A stretch of DNA of 64,000 bases. Origin: Comamonas testosteroni. GTDB taxonomy: Bacteria; Pseudomonadota; Gammaproteobacteria; Burkholderiales; Burkholderiaceae_C. The stretch spans positions 2,046,001 to 2,110,000 of the forward strand of contig NZ_CP043568.1 of NCBI RefSeq assembly GCF_014076415.1. The letters run 5' to 3'. A program made the translations under genes and the position numbers. The notes beneath the pieces are model-generated. The model saw only the letters and a list, made by a program, of their open reading frames with translations. It was not told the DNA's origin and searched no databases. This document shows positions 48,170-58,034 of this stretch, piece by piece (position 1 is the first letter of the stretch; every line of letters starts with the position of its first letter).

Positions 48170-48633
48170 TACAACTCCTGACCGATATCTTTGGTGAGCT
48201 GAGCGATTTCGGACAGCGCAGCCTCAGAGCGTGCGCGCGACTCAGCCTGGTACCTAACCAGCTCTTCAAATTCGATTCTGCGGTGCCTGTTCACCATTCG
48301 GCACTGCAGTCGGCCTTGCTCAATTTCTTTGATGACGAAGGGTCGCGACACATTGAGAAACGCGGCTGCTTCTTGTGTGGTCAGTTCCAGCTTTTGGGGC
48401 ACAAGCAGCATTGGCTCGCGCTTGGACATCTGCCGCAGGACATTGGCAAAAAACCGTAGTGCCTTTGGCGGAAGCAGGAGTTCTGGGCATTCGCCCTGAC
48501 CATCGTCGAACTCCAACTTCAGCTTGACTGTTTCCGCACGGGAGTGATCCAGAGCGGCTATCAGGCAGCTGGTAGCGACAGCTGCCATTTCGGCTTCTGC
48601 GTGGCTGGCTGGTTCTAGCACTTGTTGGCTCAT
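48169..48633 (-). CDS. Antitoxin with excisionase-type helix-turn-helix
   Basis: The 154-residue protein has an AlpA/excisionase-type DNA-binding domain (KLELTTQEAAAFLNVSRPFV, IKEIEQGRLQCRMVNRHRRI) and a helical C-terminal region that probably binds the toxin. AAGGAG lies 7 nt before the ATG at 48633. The pair is antisense to late genes and has its own promoter region (48634-48770). Confidence 0.85.
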   Translation of the reverse strand: MSQQVLEPASHAEAEMAAVATSCLIAALDHSRAETVKLKLEFDDGQGECPELLLPPKALRFFANVLRQMSKREPMLLVPQKLELTTQEAAAFLNVSRPFVIKEIEQGRLQCRMVNRHRRIEFEELVRYQAESRARSEAALSEIAQLTKDIGQEL

Positions 48634-48773
48634 GGTGTACTCCTTCATAGACACGAATGCATTATTCGCAAACGCATTATTCGCAATTATCGAAATAAGT
48701 GCAACACTTCGGTGACTAGACCCCTGGTCTTTCGTGGAGTTTTTGCGGAACTGGCGCGGACTGCGAGCTCCCT

Positions 48774-48785
48774 CTAGGGTTCGAC
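48774..48785 (+). promoter_or_regulatory. Late-gene element CTAGGGTTCGAC, copy 2
   Basis: Same 12-mer as copies 1 and 3, followed by GCC as in copy 1, 30 nt before the start of the giant virion gene. It restarts late transcription after the minus-strand cargo. Confidence 0.65.
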
Positions 48786-48815
48786 GCCGCCACAAGGGTG
48801 AGGTGTCATTGGGGG

Positions 48816-51800
48816 ATGAGCAAAAGCACTTTCTCCTATGAAGATGCCTACGGGCAGGCGCCCGCCAGTAGCAGCCCCTCCTCAAAGCAGGCTGGCAATT
48901 TTTCCTATGAGGATGCTTTCGGATTAGAGCCTGCTCCTTCTGCCTCTCGCGGCGTAAAAGGCGTAGCCCAGGACGTAGCCGCCACAGCTGTCAAGGCTGC
49001 GCTGGCTGTTCCAGAGGCTGCAGTCGGCGTTGCAGACCTTGTGACAGGCGGCAAGGCAGGCAAGGCACTGGAGGGGGCAGGCGTCCGGTTCAAGGAAGCG
49101 CGCGAGATTGCCGAGGGTTGGCACTCTGATGTGACCAAGGCCCAGAAGGCCGAATTCCAGAACGCTGATGGTGTGGCCGGGAAGGCTGCAGTTGCGCTCT
49201 CGAATCCCTCGCTGATCGCTATGGCGGTAGGTGAATCTCTGGGGGCGATGGGCGCCGGCGGTGCGATCGGGCGCGGCGCCATGGCTGCCACCCGCCTGGG
49301 GCAGATGGGGGCCAAGGGCGCGGCCATCGCTGGCGCTGCTGGCGAGGGCGTGGTAGGGGCTGGCTCCGCTGCCGAGCAGATCCGTCAGGAGACGGCAGAC
49401 GGAGAGCTGACCGCCAAGCAGGCCGCGCTGGCCGCCGGTACCGGCCTGGCTACTGGTGCGCTGGGCTTTGCCGGCAACAAGGTTGCGAACCGTCTGGGCA
49501 TTGGCGATGCCGACATGATGCTCGCCCAGGGCACCAAGGGCATGGCTAAGGAGGCCGCAGAGCGCGCCACGGCCGCAGCCGTCAATCCTCTGGCTCAACC
49601 CGCGCAGAAAAGCATCTTGCGCCAGATGGGCGAGGGCGCGATCACCGAGGGCGTGCTCGAGGAGCTGCCCCAGTCGGTGTCAGAGCAGATCCTGCAGAAC
49701 GAAGCGCTTGGCAAGTCTTGGAGCGAGGGACTGGACGACGCCATTGTGATGGGCATCCTGTCTGGCGGCGCCATGGGCGCGGGCGCGGCTGGCTATCGTG
49801 GCTTCAAGGACAAGCAGATCGATGATGCTGCGGCCAATGCCAGGAACGCCGCTGCCAATGCCCCGGGCGCGGCCACTGGGCAAGATCAGGCAGCCGCTGC
49901 TGCTGCCGTGTTGCCCGCTGCGTGGACGACTTCCGCCGGCGCGGCTGCCGAGGTGGAGCCAGGCACGGCCCCGGCATCCCCGGCCAATGCTCCAAATCTG
50001 GATTATGAAACCCTGCCTGGCGCGGCGCCCGAGGCGCAGGGTAATGAAATCGACTTCACGCGCGACTTTCCTGCCCCTGAGTGGGGTACGGAGCTGGGCG
50101 CTGCTGGCCAGCAGCCTGCCGCGACGGCCGCGCCAGAGCTGACACCCTCTCAGGCGATGGGCCTGGACCCGAACGCGGGCGCGCTGTCCAAGGCGGCGGC
50201 CATGGCGGTGGACTCCGGAGCTTCTCCAGTGGTGCAGCCCCAGGTGGCACCCATGGCAGAGCAGCTGACCGAGCAGCAGCAGGCCGCCCCCCAGGTGCCT
50301 GCCGGCGTGGATCCGGATACCGGCGAGGTATCGCTGCAAGCCCAGATGGACGAGCTCAAGAGCCGCATTGCCTTTATGCAGCAGCAGGGCGCGGCCCAGG
50401 GTTGGGACGGCAACAGGGCTGCCCAGCGCAATGCACTGCAGACCCAGCTCACCCGACTGGAGCTGCAGGCCGCTGGCGGTCAGGGGCGCGGCGCTTCGAC
50501 CGCCGGCGCGCCTGCACCCGTGCAGCTGACCGGCATCAACCAGATCCTGGCCAAGCAGATCCCCGACATGAACGAGCAGGAGCTGCAGCAGGCCATTTCC
50601 CATTACGGCCCCACCCACAAGCGCACAAAAAAGCTAAAAAAAGCACTTCAAGCGCTTGCTCAGAAACCGCTAACAGCTATTGAATCAGGAGCGAATGCCA
50701 ATGTCTCTGAAGCCGATCAAGCCCAGCAAGGCAGCGCGCAACCTGCGCAAACAGGAGCAGCGCAAACTGGCCAAAATGCAGGGCAAGGGGTAGGCAATAG
50801 CACCACCCCAGCTGCGAACCCTGGAGCGCAAGAGCAGGGCGCGAGCCTTGCGAAAGCTCAAGCGCAAGTCTCGGAAGCAGCCGGCGCGGCCCAGGCAGCC
50901 GTAGGTAAGGCGGCACAGATCGCGCGCGAAGGCAATGCAGAGCGTGAAACCCAGCGCCAGCGCCAGCTCGATGCCAGCGAGCGCTGGACGCGCATGACCA
51001 CGGCGGAGCGTCAGGCCGTCGCGGCCACGGCCCCCGGCCTTACGGTCATCGCACGCAAGAACGTGCACACCCGTGCATGGCCGGACCTTGGCGAGAAGAT
51101 CCGCGAAAAGCTGCTGGATTCGCTGGTGGCACCGCTGGTGGAGTCCACGAGTAAAGCGCCTGCAGCTATTGAAAATGCAGCAAAACCTGCGCCCAATGCC
51201 GTCTCCGGAGACGCGCTGCCGAAGCCTGCCGCGCAGCCCGTGGGCGATGAAAAACCGTTCACGGCAGAGACTGGCACGCTGGGCATCCCGCGCGCCGATA
51301 TGCCCCAGGTGCCCACCGCCAACCATGGCGGCTTGGTCAAGCACCTGAATGCCCAGGGCATTGCCCATGAAACCACGACCGTGGACGCGGCGCAGCTCAA
51401 GCCTACTCAAGCTGAATACTCGCCTTCCAAGGTGGAAGCGGCCAAGAGCGCCGCCGGCGATCGTGCGGTGATTGTCTCCAGCGATGGCCACATCATCGAC
51501 GGTCACCACCAGGCAGTCGCGGCAGCCGAGGAAGGCAAGCAGGTCAAGGCCATTGTTCTGGATGCGCCCGTGGAGCAAGCGCTGGCTGCGGTGAAGGCAT
51601 CGCCCAGCGCGAATGTGGATAGCCGCGACCATTTCACTGTGGAACGCATGAACCATGCCACGGGCCAGATGGAGCCTGTGACCTTTGAGCGCGGCCAGAC
51701 AATCAAGATCGCCATAGGACGGAAGCCTTACGGCACGGCTGTCATCACGGGGATTGCTCATCCTTATCGCAAATTCAAGGTTGATGGGGGCAAGCACGGG

Positions 51801-54800
51801 CTGGACTTCGGCTATGCCTATCCTGCGGATTACGACGAGTTTGCCGCGCCGCGCGCCGAGGTGGATGAGGCGCTAAACGGTCTGGCCAAGCGCCTGGAGT
51901 CGGAAAATTCCAGCGATGCACAGGCGACTATTGACCGGGCTCGAAAGATCATTGACCAGCACAACCTGGGCGACTATGCCAAGGGCCGAATGGCCGAGCT
52001 TTTGACGAAGGCCGGCGAGGTATCCAAGTCCGTACTGGACAAGATGAAGGCTGCCAAGGCTCGCAAGGATGCAGAGGACGCCAAGAAGCGAGCCGACGAA
52101 CAGGCCGCCAAGAAGCCTCTGCCGGATGTGGTGATGACCATGGACGAGTGGAAGGCCGAGCACAAGGACTTCAAGAGCATTGTTGGCGGCCAGCGCATGG
52201 TGTTGCGCGAGGGTGGCATGCGTAAGGTGGTGATCGATAAGCCGGTTTCAGGGGAGGTCACCGACGACACAGGTGCCCCCAGCTTCCGACGCCATGATTC
52301 CGAGCAACTGGCAGGTGCGGCCTTTGATGTGGCGAACTTTCTTCAGGGTATGGGCGAAGGGCTGCCCGCCAATGTATCTGCAGCTGCTGTGGCGCCCAGC
52401 ACGAACGTACGCCCCAGTTATTCGCCAGCGGCACGTGCCGAGGCAGTGCGCGCCGTCAAGGGCACGGCTGATGCCATCCGGAAGGCCTGGGCCAACGGTC
52501 CCGAGGTGATTGTGGCCTTTGATATGCAGGACGCGGTGGTGCCCGAGAGCGCGCGCCGCGCCGACCTGAAGCAGCGCAGTGGTGGCGCCCGGGGCGTTCC
52601 GGAGGGCTTCTACTACCAGGGCAAGGTGTATCTGATGGCGTCCAAGCTCAAGACGCCCAACGATGCTGCGCGCGTGCTGTTCCATGAGGCTTTGGGGCAC
52701 CATGGGCTGCGCGGCCTGTTTGGCAAGGACCTGGGGCTGATCCTGAATCAGGTGGCCACCATGCGCAAGGCCGATGTGGACGCGAAGATTGCGGAATACG
52801 GTCTGCGCCGGGTCAACCGTCTGGACCGTCGCACGGCTGCCGAGGAAGTGCTGGCCGAGATGGCGCAGAACACGCCCGAGTTGGGATTTGTGCGCCGTGC
52901 CGTGGCTGCGATCCGCACCTGGCTGCGTGCCAATGTGCCGGGCTTCAAGTCGTTGGCGCTTACCGATGCTGAGCTGATTCGCAACTTCATCTTGCCGGCG
53001 CGGGCCTGGGTAGAGAACGGCGGTTCTGGAGGGGATGTGAGTGGAGCTGCGTCGTTCAGTCGTGGCTCTCGCGCAGAGCCCAAGACCGATGTGGAGAAAG
53101 CTCTGCTGCTGCAGGGCGCGCCAGTTGCGCTCCTGGATCTGAAGAACGCGCCTTCAGGCGGATACGCCGCGATTGAGCAATGGGCTGCGGATCTCTTTGC
53201 TCAGCAAGGAGGCAAAGCTATGAGCCCGGAATTCGGTGAGGTGGTTCTGGATGCGCGCTCTGCAAAAAGCTCGATAGCGCACGGCGGTGCCAACGATGCC
53301 AAGAAGGTGGCTTTTGCAGCAGTCAAGGATGTGATCGAGCGTGGTGCACTGGTGTATCGAACCACTGCCGGCAATACCGATAGCTTTTACACGTCCGCAC
53401 CGGTGAGTATTTCAGGCAAGGACAACATCGTGACGGTGCTGGTTCGTCGTGACCACAACACGCAGCGGATGTACCTGCACAGTGTTTCGCTCAAAGAAAA
53501 TCTCCTGAAGCCGAGAGTGTCCAGTGTTGATGCCAAGAAGGCATCCGAACGGTCTGGCTCAACGACTTCAGGAGACGCCCCCACTTTAACAAATGGCGTG
53601 CAGCAGGGCAAGGCGGCCACGGAAGATGTTGCACGCGAGCTCAACCGCCTGCTGACGCTGGACACCAGCTCGAGCCAGCTGGATGCGGACGAACCGATGT
53701 TCAGCCGCTCGCGCTTCGCGGACCTCAAGGACAGCGCCCTTGACCAGCTGACCAAGACCTTCACCCACGAGGGCAAGGTATCGCTCTGGGACAAGTCCGT
53801 GGGCACCATGCGCCACCTGGCCGAGCGCGCACCCAGCTTCAAGCCGGTCTATGAGTCGGCCCAGCAGAACATCGATGATGTGAGCATGCTGGCCAATGAC
53901 GCGGCCGATATGGCGCCGCGCATCCTGCCGCGTGTGGAGTCCCTGGGGGATCTCAAGAAAAAGCCTGTCTCGGCTGCCGACAACAAGGCCGTGGCCCGCC
54001 CGCTGTTTGAGGGCACGCTGATCTGGGCGCGCGACGAGAACGGCAAGCCGACGCTGGTCGATGACCTGCAAAAGCGCTACGCCAATCTGTCTGCCCACAA
54101 CAAGGCGGCCATGCTGCTCAAGCACGGCAAGATCAAATCTGAGGTGCTGGCCATGTGGCAGGGCCTGCCTGTGGCCCAGTTTGAAAAGAACATCAACGCG
54201 CGCTTTGAGAACAAGATGCTCAAGGCTGGCATTGTCTGGACCGATGCAGAGCTGCAGGCGCAGTTCGGGACGGATGCCAACCAGATCAGCCTGTACCGCG
54301 AGGCGCGCGCGGCCATTGATCGCTCCATCGACATGACGGCGCGCACCGATATGCTGCGTGTGGTGGGCGAGAAGTACGAGCCCATGCGCGATGCGGTGCT
54401 GGCGCAGCCATCCGTCGAAGCTGCGGCCCAGCTGCTGCTGGACACTCTGGAGCAGGATGCCAAGGCCGACCCCGACTCGCGCGAGCGCCTGGCCGGCTAT
54501 ATGCAGCTGATCAACCGCCGGCTGGATACGGCCGTGGATCTGCAGCAGGGCGGCTATGCCCCGCTGTCGCGCTTTGGCCGCTATACGGTGGATGTGGTGG
54601 ATGCCAACGGCGAGCGACTTTACTTCGGCATGTACGAAACCGCGCGCGATTCCAACCGGGCAAAGATGCAACTGGCCCAGGAGTTCAAGGGCGCGACCGT
54701 CACCACGGGCACCATGAGTGCCGAGGCCTACAAGCTGTTTGCCGGCGTGACGCCGGAGACTCTTGAGCAATTCGGGGAGATGCTGGGCCTCAAGGCCGAG

Positions 54801-56603
54801 GGCAATGAAGCTCAGGACAAGGCGTTCCAGGAGTTCCTGAAGCTGACCAAGAACAACCACAGCGCCATGAAGCGGTTGATTCACCGCAAGGGCATCGCTG
54901 GCTTCAGCGAGGATGTGGGTCGAGTGGTGGCCAACTTTGTCTACTCCAACGCTCGCGCCGGGGCCATGGGCCTGAATGCGGGCAAGATGGAGACGGCCAT
55001 CGGCAAGATCCCCAAGGAGCAGGGCGAGCTCAAGGACCTGGCCATGGGCCTGCGCGACTACATCCGCGACCCGCAGGAGGAAGGCCAGGCCGTGCGCGGC
55101 ATGCTGTTTGCCCAGTACCTGGGCGGCTCGATCGCTTCGGCCTTTGTGAATACGACGCAGCCCTTTGCAGTGACGCTGCCCTGGCTGAGCCAGTACGGCG
55201 GCATGAAGAAGGCCGGCGCGCAGCTCGCCCGCGCGCTCAAGGACATGGGAAGGTCCGTAGCTGATAAGGGCTTCAAGTACGAGGCTGACCTGAGTAAGGC
55301 CCTGCAGTCTGCCGAAGACGATGGCGTGGTCAGCCCCCAGGAAATCCACCAGCTGATGGCCCAGGCGCGCGGCGCGGGCATGCTGCGCTCGGGCGATGGC
55401 ACCAAGGCAGGCGATCTGCGCGCCAAGGCCGGCAACCTCTGGGAGCAGGGCAAGGTGCTCTGGGGTCAGCCCTTCGCCCTGGCCGAGCAGTTCAACCGCC
55501 GCAGCACCTTTATTGCGTCCTATCGCATTGCCAAGGACCAGGGCATGGCCGACCCGGCCGAGTTCGCCCGCAAGGCGGTGCTGGAAACGCAGTTCGTCTA
55601 TAGCAAGGCCAACAAGCCCAAGTGGGCGCGCGGTGCGGTCGGCGGGACTTTGTTCACCTTCAAGACCTATTCGGTCAGCTATCTGGAGCTGATGCAGCGC
55701 ATGTGGAATCAGGGGGCAGCAGGAAGCCCGGAGCGAGCAGCTGGCCGCCGTGCGGTAGGCTGGGCCATTGCCATGCTGCTGCTGATGAGCGGCGCCGGCG
55801 GCGTGCCCTTCATGGAGGATGCCGAGGACCTGATTGTTGGTGCCGGCCAGATGATGGGCTACAACATCAGCGCCAAGCAATGGCGCAAGGAGCTGCTGGC
55901 CAACGTGGTGGGCAAGGAGCTGGGCGAGTTCATGGAGCAGGGCCTGTCTGGCCTGCCGGGCGCGCCCATCGATGTGTCTGGACGCCTGGGCATGGGCAAT
56001 CTGCTGCCCGGTACCGGGCTATTCCTGGACAAGCCCAATCGCGAGCGGGACATGACGGAAATCATCGGGCCTGCTGGTGACCTGGTGGCGCGCGGCTTTA
56101 CCAGTGCGCGCAAGCTGCTGGGAGGTGATGTGGCTGGTGCGGCGCTGGAAATCTCGCCCACTGCGGTGCGCAACCTTGCCAAGGGTGCCGACATGGCAGC
56201 CACCGGCATGTACCGCGACACCAAGGGCTACAAGGTGATCGACACGACACTGGCCGAAGCCGCAGCCAAGGCAATCGGATTCCAGCCCAAGAGCGCGGCC
56301 GAGGTGCAGGAAGCCAATAGCTTCATGCAGCGCAGCAAGTCGTTTTATACCCAGACCAGCTCTGACATCAAGGCGCAATGGGCAGACGCGCTATTCCGCA
56401 AGGACGAGGCGGCTGTGCAGCGGGTGCGCGAGCGCCTGGCAGCATGGAATCGCGACAACCCGGAGCAGCCGATTGTGGTGAAGATGCCCGATGTGTGGAA
56501 GCGCGTGCGCGAGATGGGTAAGGACCGCAGCGACCGCATTGCGGATACTGCGCCCAAGGCGCTCAGGGAGCAGATGCGTGAGCAGGTTCGGTCACTGGGG
56601 TAA
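48816..56603 (+). CDS. Giant polyvalent internal virion protein (2,595 residues)
   Basis: Recognisable parts in order: two SYEDA-type motifs (TFSYEDAYG, NFSYEDAFG) in the first 40 residues; Ala/Gly-rich hydrophobic stretches (about 60-350); Gln/Ala linker; a ParB/sulfiredoxin-like segment near residue 890 (SSDGHIIDGHHQAVAAAEEG); a zinc-metallopeptidase motif HEALGHHG at 1290; a PBECR-like nuclease segment around 1470-1570 (VVLDARSAKSSIAHGG..., YLHSVSL); a long helical region; and a membrane helix near 2310 (AVGWAIAMLLLMSGAGGVPF). This is the polyvalent-protein design: effectors packed in the head and ejected into the host with DNA. A repeat-derived segment lies at 50640-50696. Confidence 0.85.
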   Translation: MSKSTFSYEDAYGQAPASSSPSSKQAGNFSYEDAFGLEPAPSASRGVKGVAQDVAATAVKAALAVPEAAVGVADLVTGGKAGKALEGAGVRFKEAREIAEGWHSDVTKAQKAEFQNADGVAGKAAVALSNPSLIAMAVGESLGAMGAGGAIGRGAMAATRLGQMGAKGAAIAGAAGEGVVGAGSAAEQIRQETADGELTAKQAALAAGTGLATGALGFAGNKVANRLGIGDADMMLAQGTKGMAKEAAERATAAAVNPLAQPAQKSILRQMGEGAITEGVLEELPQSVSEQILQNEALGKSWSEGLDDAIVMGILSGGAMGAGAAGYRGFKDKQIDDAAANARNAAANAPGAATGQDQAAAAAAVLPAAWTTSAGAAAEVEPGTAPASPANAPNLDYETLPGAAPEAQGNEIDFTRDFPAPEWGTELGAAGQQPAATAAPELTPSQAMGLDPNAGALSKAAAMAVDSGASPVVQPQVAPMAEQLTEQQQAAPQVPAGVDPDTGEVSLQAQMDELKSRIAFMQQQGAAQGWDGNRAAQRNALQTQLTRLELQAAGGQGRGASTAGAPAPVQLTGINQILAKQIPDMNEQELQQAISHYGPTHKRTKKLKKALQALAQKPLTAIESGANANVSEADQAQQGSAQPAQTGAAQTGQNAGQGVGNSTTPAANPGAQEQGASLAKAQAQVSEAAGAAQAAVGKAAQIAREGNAERETQRQRQLDASERWTRMTTAERQAVAATAPGLTVIARKNVHTRAWPDLGEKIREKLLDSLVAPLVESTSKAPAAIENAAKPAPNAVSGDALPKPAAQPVGDEKPFTAETGTLGIPRADMPQVPTANHGGLVKHLNAQGIAHETTTVDAAQLKPTQAEYSPSKVEAAKSAAGDRAVIVSSDGHIIDGHHQAVAAAEEGKQVKAIVLDAPVEQALAAVKASPSANVDSRDHFTVERMNHATGQMEPVTFERGQTIKIAIGRKPYGTAVITGIAHPYRKFKVDGGKHGLDFGYAYPADYDEFAAPRAEVDEALNGLAKRLESENSSDAQATIDRARKIIDQHNLGDYAKGRMAELLTKAGEVSKSVLDKMKAAKARKDAEDAKKRADEQAAKKPLPDVVMTMDEWKAEHKDFKSIVGGQRMVLREGGMRKVVIDKPVSGEVTDDTGAPSFRRHDSEQLAGAAFDVANFLQGMGEGLPANVSAAAVAPSTNVRPSYSPAARAEAVRAVKGTADAIRKAWANGPEVIVAFDMQDAVVPESARRADLKQRSGGARGVPEGFYYQGKVYLMASKLKTPNDAARVLFHEALGHHGLRGLFGKDLGLILNQVATMRKADVDAKIAEYGLRRVNRLDRRTAAEEVLAEMAQNTPELGFVRRAVAAIRTWLRANVPGFKSLALTDAELIRNFILPARAWVENGGSGGDVSGAASFSRGSRAEPKTDVEKALLLQGAPVALLDLKNAPSGGYAAIEQWAADLFAQQGGKAMSPEFGEVVLDARSAKSSIAHGGANDAKKVAFAAVKDVIERGALVYRTTAGNTDSFYTSAPVSISGKDNIVTVLVRRDHNTQRMYLHSVSLKENLLKPRVSSVDAKKASERSGSTTSGDAPTLTNGVQQGKAATEDVARELNRLLTLDTSSSQLDADEPMFSRSRFADLKDSALDQLTKTFTHEGKVSLWDKSVGTMRHLAERAPSFKPVYESAQQNIDDVSMLANDAADMAPRILPRVESLGDLKKKPVSAADNKAVARPLFEGTLIWARDENGKPTLVDDLQKRYANLSAHNKAAMLLKHGKIKSEVLAMWQGLPVAQFEKNINARFENKMLKAGIVWTDAELQAQFGTDANQISLYREARAAIDRSIDMTARTDMLRVVGEKYEPMRDAVLAQPSVEAAAQLLLDTLEQDAKADPDSRERLAGYMQLINRRLDTAVDLQQGGYAPLSRFGRYTVDVVDANGERLYFGMYETARDSNRAKMQLAQEFKGATVTTGTMSAEAYKLFAGVTPETLEQFGEMLGLKAEGNEAQDKAFQEFLKLTKNNHSAMKRLIHRKGIAGFSEDVGRVVANFVYSNARAGAMGLNAGKMETAIGKIPKEQGELKDLAMGLRDYIRDPQEEGQAVRGMLFAQYLGGSIASAFVNTTQPFAVTLPWLSQYGGMKKAGAQLARALKDMGRSVADKGFKYEADLSKALQSAEDDGVVSPQEIHQLMAQARGAGMLRSGDGTKAGDLRAKAGNLWEQGKVLWGQPFALAEQFNRRSTFIASYRIAKDQGMADPAEFARKAVLETQFVYSKANKPKWARGAVGGTLFTFKTYSVSYLELMQRMWNQGAAGSPERAAGRRAVGWAIAMLLLMSGAGGVPFMEDAEDLIVGAGQMMGYNISAKQWRKELLANVVGKELGEFMEQGLSGLPGAPIDVSGRLGMGNLLPGTGLFLDKPNRERDMTEIIGPAGDLVARGFTSARKLLGGDVAGAALEISPTAVRNLAKGADMAATGMYRDTKGYKVIDTTLAEAAAKAIGFQPKSAAEVQEANSFMQRSKSFYTQTSSDIKAQWADALFRKDEAAVQRVRERLAAWNRDNPEQPIVVKMPDVWKRVREMGKDRSDRIADTAPKALREQMREQVRSLG
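50640..50696. repeat. Comamonadaceae-type palindromic repeat inside the giant gene
   Basis: Reverse strand reads GCTCCTGATTCAATAGCTGT, then TAGCGG..., GAGCAAGCGCTTGAAG. This resembles dispersed GCGCTTG elements such as those at 8149-8231 and 10913-10937. A second fragment with AAAGCGCCTGCAGCTATTGA occurs at 51156. Both keep the reading frame open and encode linker residues. Confidence 0.5.
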
Positions 56604-57212
56604 ATAGTACCTTGGGTCGTTAGTGAAGTGGCGCTAACGATTCATTGCAGCCGTCCGAGCATCGTCAAAAAATGTCCGCTGTGCAAGCGGGTACTATCGT
56701 TTGACAAGACTGCACCACTCTCCGGTTTCTGTTGGCGGATTCAACTGGTCGATGCAACACAAGACGACCCGAGCAGCTCGAAAAAGTGTTGCAAATGAAG
56801 TGCAGGACGCGAACCCAATACACGCACATCAAGAACCCAATTGAGCATATACGCTTTAAGCACCTTCAAGCATGATTGCATTGCATGGATCTGTGCCATG
56901 CACCGACCGCGCTGGCGCAATTGGCGAATGCGTTCGAGTACTTCAGTGAAATCCATCGGCATGCAAGCTTGGGAATGATGTCGCCCAAGTAATTCCGAGA
57001 TCTGCAGGATTGCTCCGTTCAGAAGCGCAAACCTAGCGACTTGACTGTGTTAGGAAATGCAGGGACAAGATTAGCGATGGACAAGGAACGGGTCCGGACA
57101 TTCAAAAAGGCTATCTCATGCCCAACAATGTCTCGCTTGAGGTTTCTCAAGTGATCGCATTTCGGCAAGGTCTAAACTGAATACCTAATCTCCTTCTTTG
57201 AAGGGAAAAATC
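56604..57212. other. Gap between the giant gene and usp
   Basis: About 600 bp of lower coding quality. One minus frame (56741-56962, MPMDFTEVLERIRQLRQRGR..., 73 residues) looks partly protein-like but lacks a ribosome site. GGCAAGGTCTAAACTGAATA just before usp may be part of its promoter region. Probably the left junction of inserted cargo. Confidence 0.4.
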
Positions 57213-58034
57213 ATGCAGACCCCAAAGTCCATTCTGCTGCACATTGACGGCACTGCGCGATGTGCCGAACGGGTGCGGATCACTCGCCAGTTGGTCGAGA
57301 CCTTCGACGCAAAGGCAACGGCGATGTACAGCGTAACGCCCTTGCTGCTGCGCTACCCGCTAGCGATTGAGGGAGGCGCGATGATTGCCGGTGAACTGGC
57401 AAAATTAGACGACGAATACCGTGATCAGGCTCGCTCAGCGTTCCTGGCCGCCAGTGCAGCATCACCACGCCTGACTTGGGCCGAGGTGGCAGGCGGTGCT
57501 CCCTGGGAATTTGCTCGGCAGGCCCTATATTCCGACTTGATGGTGCTTGGCCAGCGTGATGCCATGGATGAGGCGTCATCCGGAACACCGCCCGACTTCG
57601 TTCCCAACCTGCTGATCGAGACTGGCCGGCCAGCCTTGGTACTGCCCTACGCAGGTCCGACTGCTCAGATTGGCCGCAACGTGCTGGTGGCGTGGAAGCA
57701 GACGCGCGAGGCTGCACGCGCCATTTCAGCCGCGTTGCCTTGGCTCGTTCGCGCTGACCACGTACACGTTGTCTACTATGGCGATACCCCCGACCTTGTT
57801 TTGCTGGCACAGCAGCATTACCTAAAGACCCACGGAGTCGTAGCGACCATGCACGACGGTGGGGGGGAGCAAGGCGATGCTGGGGCGGCTCTGTTATCTC
57901 TCGCCTCCGACTTGGACGCTGACATGCTCGTGATGGGCTGCTATGGTCATAGTCGCGCACGCGAGTGGGTGCTGGGGGGGGCCACGCGCTCAGTACTTCA
58001 ATCCATGACCTTACCAGTGCTGATGGTGCATTGA
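57213..58034 (+). CDS. Universal stress protein, two UspA domains
   Basis: The 273-residue protein starts MQTPKSILLHIDGTARCAER after AAGGG. Both halves have UspA features; the second ends VMGCYGHSRAREWVLGGATR then SVLQSMTLPVLMVH, with the ATP-binding GxxGxxxxxxxxxGxxS pattern (GHSRAREWVLGGATRS). Such tandem proteins respond to anaerobic or other stress. It lies between virion genes, so it is cargo. Confidence 0.92.
   Translation: MQTPKSILLHIDGTARCAERVRITRQLVETFDAKATAMYSVTPLLLRYPLAIEGGAMIAGELAKLDDEYRDQARSAFLAASAASPRLTWAEVAGGAPWEFARQALYSDLMVLGQRDAMDEASSGTPPDFVPNLLIETGRPALVLPYAGPTAQIGRNVLVAWKQTREAARAISAALPWLVRADHVHVVYYGDTPDLVLLAQQHYLKTHGVVATMHDGGGEQGDAGAALLSLASDLDADMLVMGCYGHSRAREWVLGGATRSVLQSMTLPVLMVH

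Noticed and set aside
53586..55880. 764-residue minus-strand frame opposite the giant gene
   Set aside because: Shadow of a conserved virion gene; His/Leu/Gly-rich antisense composition.
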